A DNA stretch of 23,165 nt from Patescibacteria group bacterium (GTDB lineage: Bacteria > Patescibacteriota > Saccharimonadia > Saccharimonadales > CAIOMD01). The stretch is from positions 1-23,165 of the forward strand of contig JALOQO010000001.1 of the NCBI GenBank assembly GCA_025453305.1. Direction: 5' to 3'. Every line of letters starts with the position of its first letter. Within the stretch, counting starts at the first letter, position 1. Positions 6,446-15,340 of this stretch are shown here, piece after piece. A model generated the notes under the pieces. It searched no databases, had not been told where the DNA came from, and saw only the letters and a program-made list of their open reading frames with translations. The translations under genes and the position numbers were made by a program.

Positions 6446-9118
6446 CTAAGCTGCTAAAAGATTGCCTTGCTTTTGATATTTGGCAAAAAGTCGCATAAAC
6501 ACTGACAACAATATTCCGCCCACAATTATTACAAACCATTGCTTGATGCCAATTGGTACTACTTCGAAATACCTAGCAACAGCTGGTACATATAGTACTA
6601 TTAGTTGCAAGCTAAACGAGGCGCCTATAGATATTAGTAGCCACTTGTTAGTAAACCAACCCAACTTATATTGGGCTCTTATGTCTAGTAAATGCATTAA
6701 TTCATAGACTACCATAGCGGTAAATAGTGTTGATACGGCTACAATATGCCCATGTTGATTCAGGACCGCATATTGTGTACTTAACATTATGCTCATAATT
6801 AAGCCAAAAGCAAAAATCTCTATCCAAAGTTTACGGGTAATGATAGACCCTTGAAACTCACTTGGCTTGTGGTTTAAAATATTTTTTCTTGCCGGATCAG
6901 AACCTAGCGCAATAGCAGGTAAACCATCTGTAACAATATTTATAAATAACAGTTGTGCAGCAGTAAGCAATAGATTTTGATATATCAATATACCGGCAAG
7001 AATTGTTAGAACTTCGGCTATATTGCAACTTATTAAAAAGTTCACAAACTTGCGAACATTTTCAAATATTCCACGACCTTCTTCTATAGCTTTTATAATT
7101 GTCAAAAATTGATCGTCTAAAAGTATTAAATCAGCCGCTTCTTTGGCTACATCAGACCCGGATTTACCCATAGCGATGCCAATATCGGCTGCTTTTAATG
7201 CTGGAGCATCATTTACTCCATCTCCCGTCATAGCCACCTGTTTACCGCTATTCTTAAAAGCTTGTACTATGCGCATTTTATGGCCAGGGCTTACCCTTGC
7301 ATATACGCCAATATCATTAATTTTGTTTTTTAAATCTGTATCGTTCATTGTATCTAAATCCTGTCCACTAACCGCCACCCCCTGTATACCTATTTCAGAA
7401 GCTATGGCCTTGGCTGTTTCTATATGATCACCAGTAATCATTACAACCCTAATACCTGCATTTTGTTGTACTTTGCCAATAACATCTACCACTTCTTTGC
7501 GGGGTGGATCTATCATTGCCTGCAAACCAATAAATATTAGCTTTGACTCATAGTCATTTTTATTAGTATGTTTTTCTGGATGTGTTTTATAGGCAAAAGC
7601 CAGTACCCTTAAGGCCTGTTTACTGAAATGATGTGCTTGATTTAATATTTCTGTTTTTGTTTTACCATCTAACTCTTGAGTTTTACCACTGGCATCTATA
7701 AAATATGCACATTTTGCTAAAATTACCTCCGTAGCACCTTTAGCGCTTACTATGAAAGAGTTTTCTTTAATATTTCTATGATAAGTTGACATCATTTTTC
7801 GATCGCTACTAAAAGGAATTTCATCTATTCTTTCATGGGTTTCGGTTATATTTTTTGAGTTTATATCTAGTTTGGTCGCCGATACCAATAAAGCACCTTC
7901 TGTTGGGTCACCAACCACCCCACCCTTTTTTAAACGAGCATCGTTACAAAGAACAGCTGTTTTTAAAATCATTTCAAGCGATTTGGGCTTTTCGCTAAAA
8001 GTTCCCGTTGTTTCATATCCGCTGCCTCCTACATAAACCGTCCTGCTGTTTACATAAATGTTAGTTACGGTCATCTCACCCTTGGTAAGAGTGCCAGTTT
8101 TATCTGAACATATCACATCGGTTGAACCCAGGGCTTCTACGGCAGATAGTTTCCTAACCAACGCATTCTTGGCCGCCATTCGTCTCGACCCAAGGGCCAA
8201 GCTTATTCTAACTACAAAGGCTAAGCCTTCTGGTATGGCGGCAACCGCCAAGGCAACAGCTGCCGTAAAGGCAAATATCATTTTTTCGACATTACCGGCA
8301 GAATCTTCAGACGGAACCAAAAATAAAACCACAAAAAATACTACTGCACAGATAGCAGCTATTATATAGCCAAGCTTTTTACCTAAATCATCTAATTTTT
8401 GTTGCATAGGCGTAGACTCTGTCTCAACTCCGTCAACTAAATCGGCAATAGCGCCAATTTCTGTATGTTGGCCAGTTGCAACCACTACACCTATACCAGT
8501 GCCATTCGTTACGAAAGTACCACTATAGGCCATACATTTTCTATCAGCCAAGATAGCTTCTGGTTTTTGAGGTTGTTCATGCTTTGTAACTGCTTCAGAT
8601 TCACCGGTTAACGAAGCTTCGTTTATATGTAATTCTTTGGCTACTATTAACCTTATATCAGCTGGTACTTTTTGGCCGGCCTCTAGATATACAATGTCTC
8701 CCGGGACAACAGATACCGAATCAACATTTTTTTGCTTTGAGTTTCTTAGTACTCTGGCGGTATGGCCAACTAATTTCTTTAATGCAGAAATTGTCTTTTC
8801 TGCTTTATATTCATTAAAAAAACCAATTAAGGCAATTACAATTACAATTGCATATATAAGTAATGACTCTTTGTATTCACCATTTTGTTCATATATAGAT
8901 AATCCTAGGGAAATTGTTGCAGCTATTAACAATACAATTATAAGCGCATCTTTAAACTGTGATAAAAACAGTTTAAATGGATTTATGCCTTTTTTAGCCA
9001 CCAATTCATTGCGACCCGCTTTTAGTAGTTCGGATGCCTGATAATCGGTTAAGCCGTGATGTAAATCTGTATTTAACTGTTTAATAACCTCTTCTGATTG
9101 AAGCGCGTGCCAATTCAT
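6446..9118 (-). CDS. P-type Ca2+-transporting ATPase (type II)
   Basis: An 890-aa P2-type ATPase of full length, with about ten membrane helices. Domains in order: cation-ATPase N-terminal segment; actuator domain with LTGES (170-174); M4 with AAIPEGLAFVV (about 294-304); CSDKTGTLT with phosphorylated D339; nucleotide domain with KGATEV; MITGDHIETAKA; hinge GDGVNDAPAL near 635; M5 with CNIAEVL; M6 with INIVTDGLP; and a C-terminal cation-ATPase region. The M5 Asn and Glu and the M6 Asn, Thr and Asp match the Ca2+ ligands of SERCA, which argues for Ca2+ export over Na+/K+ or H+ pumping. GGAG lies 9 nt before the ATG. Only about 20 bp separate it from the Nramp-like gene upstream, so they are probably one operon. 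Confidence 0.9.
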   Translation of the reverse strand: MNWHALQSEEVIKQLNTDLHHGLTDYQASELLKAGRNELVAKKGINPFKLFLSQFKDALIIVLLIAATISLGLSIYEQNGEYKESLLIYAIVIVIALIGFFNEYKAEKTISALKKLVGHTARVLRNSKQKNVDSVSVVPGDIVYLEAGQKVPADIRLIVAKELHINEASLTGESEAVTKHEQPQKPEAILADRKCMAYSGTFVTNGTGIGVVVATGQHTEIGAIADLVDGVETESTPMQQKLDDLGKKLGYIIAAICAVVFFVVLFLVPSEDSAGNVEKMIFAFTAAVALAVAAIPEGLAFVVRISLALGSRRMAAKNALVRKLSAVEALGSTDVICSDKTGTLTKGEMTVTNIYVNSRTVYVGGSGYETTGTFSEKPKSLEMILKTAVLCNDARLKKGGVVGDPTEGALLVSATKLDINSKNITETHERIDEIPFSSDRKMMSTYHRNIKENSFIVSAKGATEVILAKCAYFIDASGKTQELDGKTKTEILNQAHHFSKQALRVLAFAYKTHPEKHTNKNDYESKLIFIGLQAMIDPPRKEVVDVIGKVQQNAGIRVVMITGDHIETAKAIASEIGIQGVAVSGQDLDTMNDTDLKNKINDIGVYARVSPGHKMRIVQAFKNSGKQVAMTGDGVNDAPALKAADIGIAMGKSGSDVAKEAADLILLDDQFLTIIKAIEEGRGIFENVRKFVNFLISCNIAEVLTILAGILIYQNLLLTAAQLLFINIVTDGLPAIALGSDPARKNILNHKPSEFQGSIITRKLWIEIFAFGLIMSIMLSTQYAVLNQHGHIVAVSTLFTAMVVYELMHLLDIRAQYKLGWFTNKWLLISIGASFSLQLIVLYVPAVARYFEVVPIGIKQWFVIIVGGILLSVFMRLFAKYQKQGNLLAA

Positions 9119-9138
9119 ATATTAATACTCCGGCTTAA

Positions 9139-10548
9139 TTAGATGAGTTTTTGCAGTTCGGTTATTATTACATAAATACTAAAACCACCATAAAACAAGA
9201 AAGCTGTTATCATAGCACCGGTTCTAAATGGACTAGGCCCTATGGCTTTTGGTAGTTCTTTTTTGTTCAAATAGAGTGTCATACCGGTGTGTACAAACAT
9301 AGCAAACGCGTTCAGAACAGCGGCTATAGTTAGCAACTGGAGAGGTTGTTTAAATCCGAGACTTAGTATTATTATGCCTGCAATAATTTGTAGCCATAAA
9401 ACTGTGTAATATACTTTTGGAATCTTTCTAGATGGAACGGTCTTAGGGGCTTGCAATGCGATATTCTCGGATATAATCCTACTGGTAGCGTCAAATACTG
9501 TCAGCTGCGTGCCAAACAGTGTCATGCCGGTAACTATCAAAAAGAAAGTACCCACAGCCGGAACTAATTGTTCACCTATGGCAATAGATTCGTTAATTAC
9601 AAAATTGATAGATGCGGTTGAACCACCGGTTAAATAGACCGTTGTGTAGGCTAGTAAGCTTAAAAGTATAATAGTTATCGATCCGGTAAGCCAAAAAACT
9701 AAGAAGTGTTCAATATTCACCCTCTTCCACCACTTGTTGAATTCTTTTTTAGACTCTTTGGTAATTGCAAATTGTGCACCCTCTAGGCTAATGTTTTCTT
9801 TTTTACCGTTAAATAAACTGGTTATTCTACCAGCATATTTACCCATACCAAAACCTTTTTCTTTAACATAAAAAGATTGAGCTAAATTGAGGTTACCACC
9901 AGCGCCTGCATAAGCCAAGGCTGCCAAGAAAGAGGCTATAGATATACCAGCCGGCAAAAACCAAAAACCTTCACCCTTGCCTATAATTCCATCTGCAACC
10001 GCACCCCAATCGGCCGGGCTAGCTAGTAAAATACTAATAACAAATATCGTTGGGACCCCTACCATAATTAGAGTTTTTTGTAATCGCTCAACGGTTTTAT
10101 AAAGAACGGGACCAAGTGACAGTATTAATCCCATAGCTATTAGCAGGCCAATCGCTAAATACTGAGTATTTTCTTTCATACCAAATACATACCCAAGTAA
10201 TACGGCCGAGCTAGCTGCTATTCCGGGCCACATCCAGGGCACAAAAGTAGAAAATATGTACCAAAGTGGAGAATGTTTAAATAACCGCTTGTAACCAACA
10301 AAAACACTCTCACCCCTAGCGAGTGCATATCTTTCAATTTCCATATTCATAAAGAACTGGAATGTTAAGCCCAGAAGAGCACCCCATATTAGACCCATAC
10401 CATATGTAGAGGCCAAATATGGCCACATGATAACCTCACCACTACCAAGACCAAGGCCAAGTATTATAAAGCTAGGCCCAATTAAACTTTTAAGCGGTGG
10501 TGCTTTTGGTAATTTTTTAATTGGAAGTTTTGATTGTTTTTTTGCCAT
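9139..10548 (-). CDS. Nramp-related membrane transporter with atypical ion site
   Basis: A 469-aa protein with about eleven membrane helices and the layout of the Nramp/SLC11 family (LeuT fold). The N-terminal segment is basic and cytosolic. In helix 1 the canonical metal-binding DPGN is replaced by GSGE (35-38, in GLGLGSGEVIMWPYL), and helix 6 has YAGAGGN (213-219) where metal transporters carry a Met-Pro-His type motif. It belongs with the divergent Nramp-like proteins that I recall from Actinobacteria and other phyla under the name Nramp family divalent metal transporter. The substrate may not be Mn2+ or Fe2+. AGGA lies about 8 nt before the ATG. A tandem 12-bp repeat carrying two TATAAT boxes lies upstream, and the Ca2+-ATPase follows directly. 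Confidence 0.75.
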   Translation of the reverse strand: MAKKQSKLPIKKLPKAPPLKSLIGPSFIILGLGLGSGEVIMWPYLASTYGMGLIWGALLGLTFQFFMNMEIERYALARGESVFVGYKRLFKHSPLWYIFSTFVPWMWPGIAASSAVLLGYVFGMKENTQYLAIGLLIAMGLILSLGPVLYKTVERLQKTLIMVGVPTIFVISILLASPADWGAVADGIIGKGEGFWFLPAGISIASFLAALAYAGAGGNLNLAQSFYVKEKGFGMGKYAGRITSLFNGKKENISLEGAQFAITKESKKEFNKWWKRVNIEHFLVFWLTGSITIILLSLLAYTTVYLTGGSTASINFVINESIAIGEQLVPAVGTFFLIVTGMTLFGTQLTVFDATSRIISENIALQAPKTVPSRKIPKVYYTVLWLQIIAGIIILSLGFKQPLQLLTIAAVLNAFAMFVHTGMTLYLNKKELPKAIGPSPFRTGAMITAFLFYGGFSIYVIITELQKLI

Positions 10549-10559
10549 AAGTTTTTCCT

Positions 10560-10590
10560 ATTATATTGCTTAAGCTTAATTATATTGCTT
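10560..10590 (-). promoter_or_regulatory. Tandem repeat with two -10 boxes upstream of the Nramp-like gene
   Basis: The 12-mer ATTATATTGCTT occurs perfectly at 10560-10571 and 10579-10590, 19 bp apart, with the 10-bp palindrome TTAAGCTTAA (10570-10579) spanning the junction between the copies. On the minus strand each copy gives GCAATATAAT, so there are two possible -10 boxes. The upstream one leaves a leader of about 24 nt, which fits the AGGA ribosome site. The arrangement could also be an operator for a metal regulator. Confidence 0.4.
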
Positions 10591-10651
10591 TTATTTTGTA
10601 GATACAACAACATTTTTATTAAACTGTTGATAACTATCCAAAATGTATTAA

Positions 10652-10681
10652 AGAAGGCTTAGCCGTTAAACCAAGCCTTCT
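10652..10681 (-). terminator. Intrinsic terminator of the PEP synthase gene
   Basis: A 9-bp perfect stem (AGAAGGCTT at 10652-10660, AAGCCTTCT at 10673-10681) with a 12-nt loop. On the minus strand it is followed by TTTAATACATTTT. It lies about 30 bp past the stop codon of the PEP synthase gene and separates it from the transporter operon. Confidence 0.65.
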
Positions 10682-10713
10682 CATTATTTAATCAAAAAGT
10701 ATTTAGAATATTT

Positions 10714-13083
10714 TTATCTACCTAATGATTCTTCTGTTTTTTTAATGTCTATTGTTGTTTTGATTATTGTATCGGGCGAAAGCGACATACTATCTATCCC
10801 GATTTCTGCCAAGAATCTGGCAAATTCTGGATAATCAGATGGTGCCTGGCCACAAATGCCAATTTTTACACCTTTAGATTTGGCAACTTTAACTACTTCT
10901 CTAATAAGGATCTTTACCGCCTCGTTGTTTTCGTCGTAATCATGAGCCACCATATGATTATCTCGATCCACGCCAAGCGTTAGCTGCGTAAGATCATTGC
11001 TACCAATAGAAAATCCATCAAACAAATCAGCAAATTGATCCGCCAAAATAACATTTGAAGGGATTTCTACCATCATATAAGCCTGAAAACCATTCTCGCC
11101 CCGCCTAAGCCCGTGATCGGCCATTATTCCAAGCACCTTGTGAGCCTCGTCTAGAGTTCTGCAAAAAGGCACCATTGCCTTAAGATTAGTAAGACCTAGA
11201 TCATCTCTTACATGCCTAAAAGCTTTGCATTCAAGTTCAAAAGCTTGCTTATACTTCTCATCATAGTACCTGCTAGCTCCACGCCAGCCAATCATTGGGT
11301 TTCTCTCTTCTGGTTCAAACTGGGTACCGCCTATTAAATTGGCGTATTCGTTTGACCGAAAGTCACTAAACCTGATTATTACATCGTTTGGATAGAATGC
11401 GGCGGCAATAATACTTACACCTTCGGATAGTTTATCAATAAAGTATTGTGATTTATCTTGATAACCTTTGGTCAGATTATTTATTTGTGCTCTAACCGAC
11501 TTATCTTTGATCTCGCTAAACCTAAGTAAGGCTAACGGGTGTATTTTAATATGAGAATCAATAATTAGCTCTTCTCTGGCTAGCCCTACGCCATCATTGG
11601 GTATTAACGAGTAAGCAAAGGCTCTTTCGGGTTCACCGATGTTCATCATTATTTTTGTATGTGGACGCTGTAGATCGGTAATGTCGGTTCTGTCAATCAC
11701 AAAAGGTAAGATGCCTTCGTATACAGTACCTTCATCACCACCACCGCCACAACTGACCGTCACTTCTTGGCCATCGCTAATAAGTTCTGATGCATTACCT
11801 GTTCCCACTACACAAGGAATACCCAGCTCTCTAGACACTATTGCTGCATGGCAAGTGCGCCCACCCTTATCGGTTACTATAGCACTCGCTATTTTCATAA
11901 TTGGCACCCAGTCTGGATCGGTCATTTCAGTCACCAAGACATCGCCCTCTCTAAAATCATCTATATCTTTGACATTCATTATTTTGTTGGCTTTGCCAAC
12001 GCCAATTTTATTACCTACACTAGTGCCCTCAACAATTACATTACCCTGATGTTCTAGACGATATTCCTCAATTACATTGACATTTCTTCTGGATTGAACC
12101 GTCTCTGAACGAGCCTGAACAATATAAAGCTGTTTATCATCTTCGTCTAGGGCCCATTCTATGTCCATTGGGTGACCGTAGTGTTGCTCAATAAGCATAC
12201 CCCAGTGAGCAAGTGTTTTTACTTGATCGTCGTTGATTGAAAACCTTTCTTGGTCGTGAACAGACACGGCAATATTTTTAGTCCTGCTACCGGCAGAGGG
12301 TATCATTTTTAGCTTCTTTGTGCCTAGATGTTTCTTTAAGATAGCCATGGTTGGCTTAAATACAATAAATTCGTCTGGGCTAACATGGCCTTGAACGATG
12401 TTTTCACCTAGCCCGTAAATAGAACTTACGACTACGGCATTTTTAAATCCAGACTCTGTATCTATAGTGAACATAACGCCAGCACATTCAGAGCGAACAG
12501 CAACCATTTGCTGTATTCCAACCGATAGCGCTACTTTCATATGATCAAAACCATTCGAAACCCTATAAACAATCGCCCTATCGGTAAATAGTGACGCTAT
12601 ACATTCTTTAACCGCTTTTAAAACTTCGTGTTCACCGCTAATGTTCAAAAAGGTAGCTTGCTGGCCAGCAAAAGAAGCATTAGGTAAATCCTCTGCCGTT
12701 GCCGATGACCTAATTGCCACCACCATATCACCGCCGTGACCACATTTTTGATTGAGCTCTATATAACCTCTTTTGATTTCTTCTTCAAAATCTGCCGGCA
12801 ATTGCGAAGCAACAATTTTTTCTCTAATCGCGTTTCCTCTGTGGGCTAAATCATGAATATTATTAACATCTAAACCATCTAGCATCTCCGAGATGAAATT
12901 ATTTAATCCAGCCTGTTCTAAAAAGTATCGGTAAGCATCGGCCGTTGTAGCAACGCCGTTGGGTAAATTAACACCCTGTGGTTTTAAATGATGATACATC
13001 TCACCTAGAGATGCGTTTTTTCCGCCCACCTGCGGAATATCGTCTATTGATAATTCCTCGAAAAATTTAAGATACTTATACAT
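10714..13083 (-). CDS. ppsA: Phosphoenolpyruvate synthase
   Basis: A 789-aa PEP synthase (pyruvate, water dikinase), close to the usual length of about 790. The ATP-grasp nucleotide domain opens with VGGKNASLGEM (19-29) and has RSSATAEDLPNASFAGQQ (125-142) and a PMDIEWA block. The swivelling domain has GGRTCHAAIVSRELGIPCVVG with catalytic H412. The C-terminal TIM barrel binds PEP/pyruvate and carries FSIGSNDLTQLTLGVDRDN and the GICGQ cysteine. The enzyme interconverts pyruvate + ATP + water with PEP + AMP + phosphate. With enolase and phosphoglycerate mutase close by and no pyruvate kinase in view, it may run towards pyruvate and ATP here. It is divergent from the adenylate-kinase-like gene across about 115 bp. 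Confidence 0.95.
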   Translation of the reverse strand: MYKYLKFFEELSIDDIPQVGGKNASLGEMYHHLKPQGVNLPNGVATTADAYRYFLEQAGLNNFISEMLDGLDVNNIHDLAHRGNAIREKIVASQLPADFEEEIKRGYIELNQKCGHGGDMVVAIRSSATAEDLPNASFAGQQATFLNISGEHEVLKAVKECIASLFTDRAIVYRVSNGFDHMKVALSVGIQQMVAVRSECAGVMFTIDTESGFKNAVVVSSIYGLGENIVQGHVSPDEFIVFKPTMAILKKHLGTKKLKMIPSAGSRTKNIAVSVHDQERFSINDDQVKTLAHWGMLIEQHYGHPMDIEWALDEDDKQLYIVQARSETVQSRRNVNVIEEYRLEHQGNVIVEGTSVGNKIGVGKANKIMNVKDIDDFREGDVLVTEMTDPDWVPIMKIASAIVTDKGGRTCHAAIVSRELGIPCVVGTGNASELISDGQEVTVSCGGGGDEGTVYEGILPFVIDRTDITDLQRPHTKIMMNIGEPERAFAYSLIPNDGVGLAREELIIDSHIKIHPLALLRFSEIKDKSVRAQINNLTKGYQDKSQYFIDKLSEGVSIIAAAFYPNDVIIRFSDFRSNEYANLIGGTQFEPEERNPMIGWRGASRYYDEKYKQAFELECKAFRHVRDDLGLTNLKAMVPFCRTLDEAHKVLGIMADHGLRRGENGFQAYMMVEIPSNVILADQFADLFDGFSIGSNDLTQLTLGVDRDNHMVAHDYDENNEAVKILIREVVKVAKSKGVKIGICGQAPSDYPEFARFLAEIGIDSMSLSPDTIIKTTIDIKKTEESLGR

Positions 13084-13183
13084 TTAAAGCCTTTTTTTAG
13101 ATTAGTTATACCTATTAATATTAACATAAGAATTATTACAAACAAACAACATCTAATGATTATTTTTTAGGGAATTTTTAATC

Positions 13184-13192
13184 TGATATAAT
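13184..13192 (+). promoter_or_regulatory. Extended -10 of a leaderless adenylate-kinase-like transcript
   Basis: TGATATAAT ends 6 nt before the ATG at 13199, which places the expected first transcribed base on the start codon. No ribosome site is present. This is the clearest leaderless arrangement in the window. Confidence 0.6.
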
Positions 13193-13198
13193 TACACT

Positions 13199-13813
13199 AT
13201 GGAAAATAAAATACAAACTATATCCAGTTGGTTAGGAGCGGGATCTATTAATGTTTTTGGTAGGCCATTTGCCGGAAAAGACACCCAGGGTAACTATTTA
13301 GCAAATATACTGGGCGGGGTAATGGTATCTAGTGGTGATATATTAAGAAAAACTACCGATGAACAGGTACAAAAAATAATGGCCGAGGGTGGCATAATAC
13401 CAATGGAAGCTTTTGAGAGAATAGTACCCCCATTTTTTGGAAACCCAGATCTTAATGGCAAGCCTTTAATTTTATCCGAGGTAGGCAGGCTTAAAGGAGA
13501 AGAACAAATTATCCTAAAAGTCACTAGCGACACAAATCACCCGACTAAAGCAGTGATATACTTATCATTATCAGAAGAGGTTGTTTGGGAAAGGTTTGAT
13601 TTATCACAAATCAACAAAGACCGCGGAAACCGCGCCGACGACAATAAGCTGGTTCTACAAAATAGGCTAGATAAATACAGAGAAAAGGTTATTCCGGTAA
13701 TTGAATATTATAGAGATATAGGCCTACTGATAGACATAGACGGCTCCCCGTCCAAGGAACAAGTTACGAATAGTATTATTGATGCCCTGTACCAAAAAGC
13801 TACTATAGGCTAA
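13199..13813 (+). CDS. Adenylate kinase-like NMP kinase with unusual P-loop
   Basis: A 204-aa P-loop nucleoside monophosphate kinase of the adenylate kinase family. Visible features: P-loop GRPFAGKDTQG (21-31), NMP-binding SSGDILR (44-50), the RADDN motif (145-149) and the helix RLDKYREKVIPVIEYY (156-171). The P-loop departs from GxPGxGKGT: Phe24 replaces Gly and Asp28 replaces the Gly after the lysine. The usual DGFPR segment reads LSEVGRLKGEE, so the monophosphate site is also altered. There is no zinc lid. It may still phosphorylate AMP, which would suit the AMP-coupled PEP synthase encoded divergently, but another nucleotide is possible. It ends 3 bp from the convergent dehydrogenase-mutase gene. 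Confidence 0.75.
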   Translation: MENKIQTISSWLGAGSINVFGRPFAGKDTQGNYLANILGGVMVSSGDILRKTTDEQVQKIMAEGGIIPMEAFERIVPPFFGNPDLNGKPLILSEVGRLKGEEQIILKVTSDTNHPTKAVIYLSLSEEVVWERFDLSQINKDRGNRADDNKLVLQNRLDKYREKVIPVIEYYRDIGLLIDIDGSPSKEQVTNSIIDALYQKATIG

Positions 13814-13816
13814 AAC

Positions 13817-15340
13817 TTAAGCATATGGTGGGGATGTGTCGATTTTTTCTATTACACAACTCTTTTTTAAACCATCGTCGTTAATATCATATATTAGGAT
13901 TTGACCAAAGTTCATTTCTAAGTCAGATATACCTTCATCGCTAATAGAATCTAGATACTTTATAAGTGCCCTAATACTGTTACCATGGGCTACTATTAAG
14001 ACATTTTTACCGCTTATAATCTGTGGTAATATTGTGTTTTTATAAAATGGTACGACTCTTGCGTAAACCATTTTTAGAGACTCCCCGCCGGGTATATGAA
14101 CATCCCAACCTCTACGAATATCGTTAAAAGCTTGGTCGCCCACCTCTTCTTTTATTTGCCATTTGTTTTTACCGGTGTATTCCCCGTAATCTCGCTCATT
14201 TATAGATTTATCGGCAACTACATTAACATCAAATTGTTGAGATGCGTCAAGAATACCCTCTAGTGTTTCTCTGGTTCTAATCTGCTCTGAACAGTATGCA
14301 ATGTCAACATTTAAATCTAATTTTCTTAACAATTGCCCAAGCTTAGCAGCATCACCAAAACCTTTGTCGCTTAAGTGCACATCTGTTAGTCCCGTCCACT
14401 TGCCGGTGGCATTCCATTCGGATTCGGCGTGTCTAATTATAACTAGTTTACCTTTTGGCTTATTGGCAGGTTTTACCCTGTTGGGTACATTATCATACCA
14501 AAAATTTATAATATTTGTAGCGGTTGTGTCATTTATTCTATTAATTGCCTCTACGGTGTTAAATGCGTTGTGCGGGCTAATAATGACATTTGGCATCTTC
14601 TTTAATACAGATATCTCGACACTATGCGATAGAACTTCTTCTGGTAAAGTCTCGCTTCTTAAGATGGCAATTTCTTCGTTGTGATTAAGCAGAGATTCTC
14701 CCTCTACAACATCAATCGCCGCACCACCCAAATGACCATTATTAAGTTCTTCTATTAGGGCTTTTGTATCAACTAATTCTCCTCTGGCTGTATTAATAAG
14801 TATGGCGCCATTTTTCATCTTTTTTAGATTATCGGCGTTTATAATATGGTGTGTGCTGGGCAGATAAGGTACATGTAGCGATATTATATCTGATTTGCTT
14901 AATAGTTCGTCTAAATCTACATAGCTAAATCCATATTCTTGCGCTAATTCGGCTTTTGCAAAACTATCAAAAGCTATAGTTTCCATAGAAAAACCTTTGG
15001 CGATTTTAAGAGCTTTTTGGCCGATATGTCCAGTGCCTATAACACCAAATACCTTGCCCTGTAAATCATGTCCTGTTAATTCTTGGGGTGTAAATTGTTC
15101 GTTTTCTGCCTGTAGCACATCGGGTAACTTTCGCATCAGCGCCAGTAGCATAGTAAAAGCATATTCAGCAACAGTATTTTCGCCATAAGTTGGTACATTA
15201 ACTACCGTTATACCTTTGTCTTTGGTAGCTTCAAAATCTACATTATTAAAACCAGTAGATCTACATGCTATCAGTTTTAAATTTGGCATTTTATCCATCA
15301 TTTGCCGGGTAATTACACTAGTCACAAAAAGCGAAACCAC
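13817..15340 (-). CDS. D-lactate dehydrogenase / phosphoglycerate mutase fusion (open part)
   Basis: A 507-aa open frame joining two enzymes. Residues 1-285 are a D-2-hydroxyacid dehydrogenase close to D-lactate dehydrogenase: Rossmann motif GTGHIG (102-107), catalytic R186 (NTARGE), E213 (VVEGE) and H257 (SPHNAF). Residues 298-507 are a GpmA-type phosphoglycerate mutase: RHAESEWN (H304 phospho-acceptor), TGLTD, SEQIRTRETL, NERDYGEYTG (E382), GGESL and VAHGNSIRAL (H452). The linker is short (NRVKPANKPKGK). The dehydrogenase lacks its normal first 45 residues here; they lie upstream in the same frame behind a TAA codon (see 15341-15475). The open part could only start at GTG 15340 or an internal ATG, and neither has a ribosome site that I can see. 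The mutase half is intact. It is divergent from enolase. Confidence 0.85.
   Translation of the reverse strand: MVSLFVTSVITRQMMDKMPNLKLIACRSTGFNNVDFEATKDKGITVVNVPTYGENTVAEYAFTMLLALMRKLPDVLQAENEQFTPQELTGHDLQGKVFGVIGTGHIGQKALKIAKGFSMETIAFDSFAKAELAQEYGFSYVDLDELLSKSDIISLHVPYLPSTHHIINADNLKKMKNGAILINTARGELVDTKALIEELNNGHLGGAAIDVVEGESLLNHNEEIAILRSETLPEEVLSHSVEISVLKKMPNVIISPHNAFNTVEAINRINDTTATNIINFWYDNVPNRVKPANKPKGKLVIIRHAESEWNATGKWTGLTDVHLSDKGFGDAAKLGQLLRKLDLNVDIAYCSEQIRTRETLEGILDASQQFDVNVVADKSINERDYGEYTGKNKWQIKEEVGDQAFNDIRRGWDVHIPGGESLKMVYARVVPFYKNTILPQIISGKNVLIVAHGNSIRALIKYLDSISDEGISDLEMNFGQILIYDINDDGLKKSCVIEKIDTSPPYA

Noticed and set aside
7143-9041. Several plus-strand frames of 94-134 codons
   Set aside because: They lie wholly inside the well-supported P-ATPase gene on the other strand and match no family.
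11639-12057. Plus-strand frames opposite PEP synthase
   Set aside because: Shadows of the conserved swivel-domain region of the PEP synthase gene.
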